Part shown: positions 1 to 5,035 of the stretch, piece by piece | Numbering within the stretch: the stretch's first letter is position 1 | Layout of the letters: each line of letters opens with the position of its first letter | Program-made: the position numbers and the translations under genes | The notes under the pieces: model-generated | Told to the model about the DNA's origin: nothing | The model's database searches: none | What the model saw: the letters and a program-made list of their open reading frames with translations, nothing else | DNA from: Candidatus Methanovirga basalitermitum | GTDB taxonomy: Archaea > Methanobacteriota > Methanobacteria > Methanobacteriales > Methanobacteriaceae | Direction: 5' to 3' | Length of the DNA stretch: 5,035 nt | NCBI GenBank assembly: GCA_031284445.1 | Contig: JAISZW010000111.1 | Coordinates: 1 to 5,035, forward strand

Positions 1-567
1 ACAAATAAATATAACCGCCTTATGCTTGTATTTGATTACGAAGAAAATAAAGAATATCAAAGATGTTTTAGCTATTCAAGTCCTAAAGATACAGATAGAA
101 AAAATGATTTAAGATATTACAAATTACCAACACAAACAAAAATTATGTTAAATTCATCTATTGATATTCCTTGTAAATATTTAATTAAAGCAAATTTAGA
201 AGAAATGTTAAAAAAAGAAGAAAATAAGCAAATTAATAAAAATATTCGTAATAATATTATTAATCTTAATCATGCTAGAAAATTTAAAAAAGATATCCTC
301 GAACAATATGATGTGATTGCAAATAGAATATTAAATCACAATAAATTCAATCCTAATGATGTCCAAAAAGCACATAATATGATGATTGATGATAAGAAAC
401 AATTTATGTTCTGCAATTTAGAATTATTAAAAATAGCATATGTTAAACTTTATGACAGATATATCAGTACAAATGATGAAACTATTAAAGAAGAGATGAT
501 ACAACTTAAAAGGAAGATAAATGAGCATCCAGTTAGGAAAGAATTAAAAAGTGATAAATTTTCTTAG
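1..567 (+). CDS. Unrecognised protein, C-terminal part (open at left edge)
   Basis: The reading frame is open from base 1 to a TAG at 565-567, giving 188 residues. The first ATG (base 22) is preceded by open codons reading TNKYNRL, so the real start probably lies outside the window and this is the tail of a longer protein. The product is hydrophilic and rich in Lys, Asn, Glu and Ile, mostly predicted helical by eye, with charged stretches such as EEMLKKEENKQ. I see no signal peptide, membrane segment or catalytic motif that I can name. It contains no in-frame UGA. It ends only nine bases before the frameshifted small gene at 576 and is on the same strand. Being next to an apparent insertion it could be a mobile-element gene, but nothing in the residues shows that. 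Coding status is fairly sure; function is unknown. Confidence 0.65.
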   Translation, partial: TNKYNRLMLVFDYEENKEYQRCFSYSSPKDTDRKNDLRYYKLPTQTKIMLNSSIDIPCKYLIKANLEEMLKKEENKQINKNIRNNIINLNHARKFKKDILEQYDVIANRILNHNKFNPNDVQKAHNMMIDDKKQFMFCNLELLKIAYVKLYDRYISTNDETIKEEMIQLKRKINEHPVRKELKSDKFS

Positions 568-569
568 AT

Positions 570-575
570 TATAAT
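570..575 (+). promoter_or_regulatory. Candidate -10 box (TATAAT) of the frameshifted small gene
   Basis: A perfect TATAAT abuts the first ATG (576), with the second ATG at 582. The same arrangement (TATAAT, ATG, one codon, ATG) occurs at the intact paralogue at 1088-1102. No good -35 is visible here: TTAAAA at 544-549 would leave a long 20-base spacer. The box is conserved with the gene, but the promoter may be weak or dead. Confidence 0.4.
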
Positions 576-885
576 ATGCGCATGAGCAAGAATGCAAAAG
601 TAGAAATTACTGAAAAAACAAATAAAAATGTTAAAGTTGGGCGATAAATTTGGAGTTAATATATTAGCCAAACAAGGAAGCACTAGAAAAGGGAAAAGTA
701 CAGGCAGAAATGACGGTAAAAGAAAACCAATGAGAGAATCAAAACTAGATAAATTTATTAATATTGTTGGTGTATTTATGGTTGAGCAAAGAGAATTTAA
801 TAAAGTAATTATTAATAGATTAGATAAATTAGAAGAAAACGATGAAAAGAATTTTGATATTATTGCTAGGAATAATTTGAAGTAA
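576..885 (+). pseudogene. Frameshifted copy of the small coiled-coil gene
   Basis: Two overlapping frames together make a shorter relative of the intact gene at 1100-1471. The first frame starts at ATG 576 or 582 (MSKNAKVEIT...) and stops at TAA 645-647, after about 22 codons. The rest, from KFGVNILAKQGST to the TAA at 883-885, is one frame over. Comparison with the intact copy places the shift at about 638-643: here GTTGGGCGAT, there GTTGGTGAT, so there is one extra base. The N-terminal block (through GKRKP) and the C-terminal block (RLDKLEENDEK...ARNNLK) are conserved. The middle is different and shorter (about 27 residues against about 50). An ATG at 628 could start an 85-residue product, but it has no ribosome binding site and would lose the conserved N-terminus. 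Most likely a decayed allele. A sequencing error or a programmed shift is possible. Confidence 0.7.
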
Positions 886-908
886 ATTAGAGAGTCAAAA
901 AACCTACC

Positions 909-1027
909 CTAATAATTATTCTCTTGTCTCTTAATATTAATTTCATGTTTTTTAGCATAAGCAGTCTTAATGGCATCAAGATCAAATCCTAATACAATTC
1001 CTAAGATTATATATTTTTTATATATAA
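909..1027 (-). pseudogene. dut: Detached 3' end of dut (dUTPase C-terminal fragment)
   Basis: On the minus strand this stretch encodes about 39 residues ending in TAG (909-911), from IYKKYIILGIVLGFDL through KTAYAKKHEINIKR to ENNY. It matches the last 39 codons of the intact dut at 4234-4352, differing at about eight bases. Several differences are conservative (Val to Ile twice), and Ala-Asp near the end has become Glu-Asn. Similarity stops sharply at 1027/1028, and upstream codons on this strand do not continue the dUTPase. It has no start and lacks the catalytic residues, so it cannot be functional. The frame is still open and the changes are mild, so it is either recent or came from a related strain. 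With the intact copy it forms a direct repeat flanking the R-M block. Confidence 0.88.
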
Positions 1028-1064
1028 GGGAATTAAACTCCTACATTATACTGTAAATATACAC

Positions 1065-1093
1065 TTAAACTAATTTTTATCTGCACTTATAAT
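1065..1093 (+). promoter_or_regulatory. Promoter of the small coiled-coil gene
   Basis: TTAAAC (1065-1070), a 17-base spacer and a perfect TATAAT (1088-1093) form a good vegetative promoter. The -10 box ends one base before ATG 1094. Transcription normally begins about seven bases after the box, at or next to base 1100, which is the A of the second in-frame ATG. This suggests a leaderless mRNA. No Shine-Dalgarno sequence is present. Confidence 0.6.
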
Positions 1094-1099
1094 ATGTAT

Positions 1100-1471
1100 A
1101 TGAGTAAGAAAGCTAAAGTAGAAATTACTGCAACAACAAATAAAAATGTTAAAGTTGGTGATAAGTTTGGAGTTAATATATTAGCTAAACAAGGGAGCAC
1201 TAGCAAAGGGAAAAGTACAGGCGGAAATGGTGGAGGTAAAAGAAAACCAAAACAACCAAGGATGACAATTAACCAGTTGGCAACTATTGTTGAAAAACAA
1301 GGAACAAAGTTAGATCAAGTAGTAGATACTGTTGATAAATTAGCCACAACTGTTGGCCAGTTAGCTATTGAAATGCGTGCTGGATTTGCAACTGTTAATA
1401 AAAGAATTGACAAATTAGAAGAAAATGATGAAAAGATTTTTGATATTCTTGCCAGGAATAATTTGAAGTAG
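1100..1471 (+). CDS. Small basic protein with a C-terminal coiled coil, function unknown
   Basis: The protein has 123 residues from ATG 1100 to TAG 1469-1471 (two more from ATG 1094). I prefer 1100 because the -10 box ends at 1093, so an RNA would begin close to 1100. Layout: a conserved N-terminus (MSKKAKVEIT..., NVKVGDKFGVN) at 1-27; a basic, Gly/Ser-rich low-complexity stretch (KGKSTGGNGGGKRKPKQP) near 34-52; then about 65 residues with hydrophobic heptad spacing (QLATIVEKQG, LDQVVDTVDKLATTVGQL, VNKRIDKLEENDEK) that should form a coiled coil; and a conserved tail ending ARNNLK. No membrane segment or catalytic motif is seen. A basic region plus a coiled coil would suit an oligomeric nucleic-acid-binding or scaffold protein, but that is only a guess. 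It has a frameshifted paralogue at 576-885, its own promoter and a downstream terminator. It converges on the R-M operon. Confidence 0.8.
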   Translation: MSKKAKVEITATTNKNVKVGDKFGVNILAKQGSTSKGKSTGGNGGGKRKPKQPRMTINQLATIVEKQGTKLDQVVDTVDKLATTVGQLAIEMRAGFATVNKRIDKLEENDEKIFDILARNNLK

Positions 1472-1481
1472 GTTTACTGAT

Positions 1482-1508
1482 GGTAGTGATTTACCAAATC
1501 ACTATTTT
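1482..1508 (+). terminator. Intrinsic terminator of the small gene
   Basis: A perfect 9-bp stem (TAGTGATTT at 1484-1492, loop ACC, AAATCACTA at 1496-1504), extendable by two G-U pairs, is followed by a short T run (1505-1508). It lies 10 bases after the small gene's stop codon. The T run is only on the plus-strand side, so it should stop plus-strand transcription better than the converging operon. Confidence 0.7.
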
Positions 1509-1536
1509 ACATTATCTAATATAACTGAACTGCCAA

Positions 1537-2259
1537 TTATTTAGTATCTTTATATTTTTCAATTAAAGATATTATTTTATCTACGATTCTTGTTTCTTTT
1601 GATTCTCCACCATGCCCAGTAAATGTGCTAAACCCTGGAGCAGCATATCAAAGTTGGTATGAACAATCATTGTCTAAATTTTTATACTCTCCATTAATTT
1701 CAATTTTTATATTATCTTTATGAACTTGCACAAATAATTCATCTTTATTTATTTTCCCACTACAAATAAATTCATTTTTTCCATTCTTGCATTTATTAAT
1801 TGAAAGGTGTGTCATAATTTTGTAAAGAGAGTTCTCTTTAAATTTTTTATTTATCACATTAATATTGTTTTCATTGTAATAGATGTTCAACAAATCCGGA
1901 AAGAAGTTATATTCGGGCTCTCACGGATATTTCTTTGACTTTATAGCCGTAGATAAATCAGATTTGTTTCACAAGTGTTTCTCCTCTGAACACTTATTTT
2001 TTATATATTTTAGTTCATCTATTTCTTCCTCTGGCACTCCAAAATCTAATAAGGTGTAATGATCATATCTATTATTTTTTCCATTGATATTTATTAAATC
2101 ATAGATAAAATTGTAGAAAGAATGCTTTAAAATTCATTCTTTATCCATTCAATTTTCATCTTTTATTAATTCGACATTAAAATAATACCTTTGGACTTCA
2201 ACAAGCTGTTTCTTATAGAAATTAAGTAAATTGTATATTCAAGTTATATTTTTGTCCAT
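1537..2259 (-). CDS. Unrecognised third gene of the restriction-modification operon
   Basis: Read with UGA as Trp, the frame runs from ATG 2259 to TAA 1537-1539 and gives 240 residues. All six Trp codons are UGA (including 2239-2241, 2149-2151, 1921-1923 and 1648-1650), so the standard code would show only fragments. The N-terminal half looks helical, with aromatic-rich stretches (MDKNITWIYNLLNFYKK, HSFYNFIYDLI). A charged middle (GVPEEEIDELKYIKNKC) follows. The C-terminal half has short alternating stretches like beta strands (ICSGKINKDELFVQV, DNIKIEING), then APGFSTFTGHGGE and a closing helix. I do not recognise the family. The gene starts two bases after the HNH endonuclease stop, so it is almost certainly co-transcribed. 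A role in restriction (specificity, control, accessory subunit) or in another defence function is inference from position only. Confidence 0.85.
1973..2002 (+). other. Terminator-like hairpin inside the third operon gene
   Basis: AAGTGTT (1973-1979) and AACACTT (1989-1995) form a 7-bp stem with a 9-base loop, followed on the plus strand by six Ts (1997-2002). It would act only on plus-strand (antisense) transcripts that read past the terminator at 1482-1508. It lies fully inside a minus-strand gene, so it may be chance in AT-rich DNA. Confidence 0.25.
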
Positions 2260-2261
2260 TT

Positions 2262-3518
2262 TTACTTAAAGGTATTAACTCTTTTAATGTGTTCATTAAT
2301 ATTAGAAACAAACTCTTTAGTGAAGATAATGTTTGAAAAATCATTTGACTTAATAGTTTTGGATAATTGCTTGTACTCATTATTAGCAAGTTTTTTACTA
2401 TTTGCAACAAATGACTTAATATTTATATCAAACAAAATTTGGCCTTTTTCAAATTCTTTATCTTGATTAGGACAAAGTAGGAAGCCATTTTCTCCAGAAA
2501 TGATTAGGTGTGCAGCCTGTTCAGCAGTTAGTTTATTTAATGCATAATCTCTTTTAATATCTGCATACCTATAAATATGTGCACCAATAAGATTTGATTC
2601 GACACAATAATCACATCCAAAACACTTATGAATATTAAAATTAGGAATTGCTATATATTTTTTTATAATATTTGCTTTAAAAGCATTTTGATCTCGTTGC
2701 AATAACTCATCATATTGTTCATCACTCATTTCTCTTCCTTGCATAGTAGTGATTATCTCTTGCAAATTGTCATTGACATTTCTTACATTTATATTCATTG
2801 AACTAATTTCTGTTAATACAGAATGATATGACATATTATTAGGGGTAACATTAAAAAAATCAACATCAGTATTATTTATTGATGCTAGCCTCCTAATTGT
2901 CCTGCAAATATTCATCGTATCACACCCATTTGCGCCATCAAGTCTTCCGAAAATAGTTACTAAATTATTAACATTATTGTATTGAATTAAAGTCGAATTA
3001 TTACCTCTATTTTTTGAACGCAGGACGGATCTGTCGTTTAAAAATTCATTTATAGATTTATAAATTAAATCCGGAATGGTTAATGATAGATTAATACTTG
3101 CTCCTTGTGTAGCACAATTTTTAAGTGATGCAACTATGAATTTAGCACTAGGAATGGGTTTACCTAAATCATATGGATTGATAGAAATAGAGATTTGTGC
3201 TTCTTTTAAATTTGCAAATTTTAATGATCTAATAAAATTTTGAGAAAGATATGTATTTCTCGAGCGTGCTTTGCCAAAAATTGTTAGCATTTGTGTAAAA
3301 TGAATTACTAAATTTTCTTCAGGAAAATAAATACCTTGAAATTGATCATCAATAATTTTTCAAATGATTTCATTAAAATTACAATCAATTACTTTATCAT
3401 GCTTTAATAAATCAAATATTTTTTTATAAATATCGTAATCTGAGGGAAATTCATTAAAATCATTAGACCTATATTTTTTTATAATTTTTAAAAAATTACT
3501 ACTTACACAAATTTTCAT
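2262..3518 (-). CDS. HNH-family restriction endonuclease (probable)
   Basis: The protein has 418 residues from ATG 3518 to TAA 2262-2264, reading one UGA (3360-3362) as Trp53. A start at the later ATG 3290 would drop 76 residues that join directly to the methyltransferase stop, so 3518 is preferred. An HNH-type nuclease core lies at about residues 297-364: a Cys cluster (CFGCDYC, 299-305), AHI with His314 as the probable catalytic histidine, NGFLLCPNQDKEFEKG with Asn344, then ILFD. In this HNH_2-like subgroup the last metal-ligand histidine is often replaced; here the position reads Asp353. The first 290 residues probably hold DNA recognition but match nothing I can name. Its ATG follows the methyltransferase TAA with no gap and in the same frame, as expected for a type II pair that cuts unmethylated DNA. 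There is no strong Shine-Dalgarno sequence, so translation may depend on reinitiation from the methyltransferase. Confidence 0.85.
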
Positions 3519-4198
3519 TTAACAATATTCTCTGCTATCTTTTTTATAATTAATACCATTCCATACTTGTATATCTTTATCAAACAAATTGTTACATACT
3601 CACATTGAAGCAAAACTAGGTCTATCTAACTTCATCACATCATAGCCGAGGTGGTTTTTTGTAAAGCACATCCTTCTTTTTAAATGAATATATTGAGGTT
3701 TAACGAATTTTTGTAACATATCACAAAATTTTTCACTATTCAAACACTGAATTCCAAAAATTAAAGCAAATGGTTTATCCCAACCAAACTCATGCAAACG
3801 TTTCAACAAATTATGTTTATTTTTAAAAGGTGGGTTGGAGATAATAATATCTCATTTTTTTGGCGTATATTTATAAAAATCACCACCAGTAGCAATATGT
3901 GAATTAATCACTTTATACCCATTTTTTTTAAATATTGTTACAAAATTTGAATTATCTATATCGAATGGACACCATATAATTTTATTTTTGGGAATTTTTG
4001 CCATATCAATAAAATGTTGCACATCTTCTTTTGTAGTATACCATTCATCATCATTTGAATAATTAAAAGCTTTATTAATAGAATTTTTATTTCTAGCTTT
4101 TAATGTTTCTTGTGTAACTTTATTAAAAGCGTTAACATCATTTAACGTTACTCTCTCTCTCTCTTAGTAAGTTTTAAAACATTATTTTTGGCTTCCAT
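3519..4198 (-). CDS. Phase-variable DNA methyltransferase, in OFF frame here
   Basis: From ATG 4198 the frame reads MEAKNNVLKLTKRERE and stops at TAA, just after a (GA)7 tract (4151-4164). One frame over, an open frame runs from the tract to TAA 3519-3521. With one GA unit fewer (or two more), the two join into about 225 residues. UGA encodes Trp at 3852-3854 and 3600-3602. The joined protein has NDDEWYTTKED (about 48-58), IIWCPFDIDNSNF (about 73-85), and motif IV NPPF (121-124) after WDIIIS. This is the pattern of a methyltransferase-fold family common in phages of low-GC Gram-positives, sometimes misnamed sugar-phosphate nucleotidyltransferase. The (N/D/S)PP(Y/F) motif implies methylation of an amino group, probably N6-adenine. 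No alternative start is available: in the downstream frame a TAA sits just before the tract. It is the first gene of the R-M operon and directly abuts the endonuclease gene. The slip could also be an assembly error. Confidence 0.82.
4151..4164 (-). repeat. (GA)7 dinucleotide tract, candidate phase-variation switch
   Basis: On the coding strand there are seven uninterrupted AG units, about 12 codons after the methyltransferase ATG. On the plus strand it reads as (CT)7. The unit is not a multiple of three, so slippage during replication changes the reading frame. Seven units put a TAA immediately after the tract; six or nine units open the frame. Tracts of this kind are known contingency switches of surface and restriction genes in mollicutes and other small-genome bacteria. 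Confidence 0.85.
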
Positions 4199-4210
4199 AA
4201 TCTTACAATT

Positions 4211-4216
4211 ATTATA
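4211..4216 (-). promoter_or_regulatory. Candidate -10 box of the R-M operon
   Basis: On the minus strand a perfect TATAAT lies in the 35-base gap between the dut stop and the methyltransferase ATG. A start site about seven bases on, near 4204, would leave a leader of only about six bases. No convincing -35 is seen; the expected place (4234-4239) overlaps the last codons of dut and reads TATTAA. The local context CTTATAATA is shared with the promoter at 1087-1094. Read-through from rpsI-dut is also possible. Confidence 0.5.
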
Positions 4217-4233
4217 AGCACAAGAACTCTATC

Positions 4234-4352
4234 TTAATAATTATCAGCTTGTCTCTTAACATTAATCTCGTGTTTTTTAGCATAAGCAGTCTTAATGGCA
4301 TCAAGATCAAATCCTAATACAATTCCTAAGACTATATATTTTTTATATATAG
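4234..4352 (-). repeat. Right copy of the ~118-bp direct repeat (dut 3' end)
   Basis: This part of the intact dut matches 909-1027 in the same orientation, with about eight differences over 119 bases. The longest identical run is about 56 bases (949-1005 side). The two copies are 3.3 kb apart and bracket the small coiled-coil gene and the R-M operon. They could support homologous recombination that removes the block and leaves a single intact dut end. Confidence 0.85.
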
Positions 4353-4749
4353 TTGAGATTAACTTCTTTGTTTTTTTAATTTTTGTTTCATGAAGAGCAC
4401 TAATCAATTTGTACAATTTGTTAATTTTTTTATTAATAATATGTTTATCCTCAATGGCTACCACATCATCCTTTAAAGTAAACACGGCACTAATCTCAAA
4501 CTGCACACAAAAGCCAGAAATGAAGTGTAAACCGTCAGCATACTCCTCTAAAATCACTTTATTCTCGCTTTTAGGTTTAAGTGATCAGTATTTAAAACTT
4601 TTTACTTCATTAGCTAATTCTCCTAATTCTACCAATGTTGCTAATTTTCTTTCTTGGAAGGTGTTACTATAGTTTGTATTATGCTTTAAAAAAATCCCTT
4701 TATCTAATTCTGCTTGTTGTTCAATAATACGGGAGAAATCGATAATCAT
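4234..4749 (-). CDS. dut: dUTP diphosphatase, dimeric all-alpha type (dUTPase_2 family)
   Basis: This enzyme hydrolyses dUTP to dUMP and pyrophosphate, keeping uracil out of DNA and supplying dUMP for thymidylate synthesis; it acts in the cytoplasm. The frame is 171 residues, ATG 4749 to TAA 4234-4236, with Trp55 encoded by UGA (4585-4587). Metal-binding residues typical of the MazG-like all-alpha NTP pyrophosphatase fold are visible: VELGELANE (Glu41 and Glu44) and, after an insert, EEYADGLHF (Glu69 and Asp72). The chosen ATG follows the rpsI stop by one base. An ATG at 4788 would overlap rpsI by 38 bases and add residues (MVLVEVHNSLSVK) unlike the family. There is no clear Shine-Dalgarno sequence, so coupled translation from rpsI is likely. 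The last 39 codons are duplicated at 909-1027. Confidence 0.92.
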
Positions 4750-4750
4750 C

Positions 4751-5035
4751 TTAACGCTTAACGAATTGTGGACTTCTACGAGCACCATAGTGTCCAGGTT
4801 TCTTCCTTTCTTTCGCCCTTCTATCCATTGTTACTAATTTTTTCTTTCTTAAATCTGGTTTAACTTCTGCATTATAAGCGATGATCGCTCGAGAAATGGC
4901 CAAACGAATAGCTCCAGCCTGTCCCCCAAATCCACCCCCAGAAACTTTTACTTTCACTTCCATGGCACCAATTTTATCTTGTAAAAGAGATAGTGGTTGT
5001 TCCATATCTTGAACAATTAATTTATTAGGAAAATA
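4751..5035 (-). CDS. rpsI: 30S ribosomal protein S9, C-terminal part (runs off right edge)
   Basis: S9 is a small-subunit ribosomal protein whose basic C-terminal tail reaches the P-site tRNA. The frame is open through base 5035 and ends at TAA 4751-4753, giving the last 94 of about 130 residues. Family landmarks are clear: YFPNKLIVQDMEQPL at the visible start, VKVSGGGFGGQAGAIR, GISRAI-like LAISRAIIAYN, LRKKKLVTMDRRAKERKKPG, and the terminal ARRSPQFVKR. The ATG at 5005 is internal, not the start. It is followed one base later by dut, so the two are probably co-transcribed. Confidence 0.97.
   Translation of the reverse strand, partial: YFPNKLIVQDMEQPLSLLQDKIGAMEVKVKVSGGGFGGQAGAIRLAISRAIIAYNAEVKPDLRKKKLVTMDRRAKERKKPGHYGARRSPQFVKR

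Larger units (their letters stand above)
1028..4233. mobile_element. Inferred inserted block: small gene plus R-M operon between dut repeats
   Basis: The block lies exactly between the two copies of the dut tail. It holds the intact small coiled-coil gene with its promoter and terminator (plus strand) and the three-gene R-M operon (minus strand). No integrase, transposase or terminal inverted repeat is seen, so it does not look like a self-moving element. Insertion with a long target duplication has been reported for R-M genes in Helicobacter pylori and would explain the layout. Recombination with a sister strain, together with duplication of the small gene, is an alternative. The boundaries are inferred only from where the dut similarity ends. 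Confidence 0.4.

Noticed and set aside
628..885. Independent 85-codon gene starting at ATG 628
   Set aside because: Alignment with the intact copy shows that this is the shifted remainder of a gene starting at 576 or 582; ATG 628 has no ribosome binding site.
1008..1028. AT-only palindrome-like run as a regulatory site
   Set aside because: The same run occurs in the intact dut coding sequence and encodes IYKKY, so it is coding remnant in AT-rich DNA.
1482..1508. Bidirectional terminator serving the R-M operon as well
   Set aside because: On the minus strand the stem is followed by CCATC instead of a U run, so only the plus-strand role is supported.
1648..1893. Stand-alone 81-codon minus-strand gene
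   Set aside because: It is a fragment of the larger gene 1537-2259, cut by UGA codons read as Trp; its apparent start is a TTG inside the frame.
2222..2410. Minus-strand frame of about 62 codons
   Set aside because: It lies in another frame over the end of the HNH gene and the start of the third gene, with no start signal and no family features.
3600..3809. Short minus-strand gene of 69 codons
   Set aside because: It is the part of the methyltransferase between an internal ATG and a UGA Trp codon; NPPF lies directly upstream in the same frame.
4409..4672. Plus-strand frame of about 87 codons
   Set aside because: It is antisense to dut, whose frame and conserved metal-binding residues are clear.

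Overview
The window is a very AT-rich piece of chromosome from a mollicute-type bacterium (Mycoplasma, Spiroplasma or Mesoplasma relatives). It uses genetic code 4, in which UGA encodes Trp. Under the standard code the dUTPase, the methyltransferase, the HNH endonuclease and the gene after it are all broken by UGA. Read with UGA as Trp, the dUTPase, the HNH gene and its downstream neighbour become intact, and the methyltransferase loses all but one frame break. The genus cannot be fixed from what is visible.

Right side (minus strand, about 4234-5035): a housekeeping pair, the C-terminal 94 residues of ribosomal protein S9 (rpsI, running off the right edge) and, one base later, an all-alpha dimeric dUTPase (dut). 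Middle (minus strand, 1537-4198): a compact three-gene operon with a candidate -10 box just after dut. It encodes a DNA methyltransferase (NPPF motif), an HNH endonuclease whose ATG directly follows the methyltransferase TAA, and an unrecognised 240-residue protein two bases further on. This looks like a type II-like restriction-modification (R-M) system. The methyltransferase has a (GA)7 dinucleotide tract about 12 codons after its ATG. With seven units the frame closes immediately at TAA; with six or nine units a full protein of about 225 residues would be made. The operon therefore looks like a phase-variable R-M system captured in the OFF state.

Left side (plus strand, 1-1471): the end of an unrecognised gene, a frameshifted copy of a small coiled-coil gene (576-885), a detached copy of the last 39 codons of dut (909-1027, minus strand), and an intact paralogue of the small gene (1094-1471) with a good promoter overlapping its start and a hairpin terminator after it. 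The dut tail is thus present on both sides of a block of about 3.2 kb holding the intact small gene and the R-M operon. This is the footprint expected if that block entered at the 3' end of dut with a long direct duplication, or by recombination with a related strain.

No rRNA, tRNA, CRISPR array, transposase or integrase was found. The longest stretch without an intact gene is the area around 886-1093, which holds the dut fragment and a promoter.
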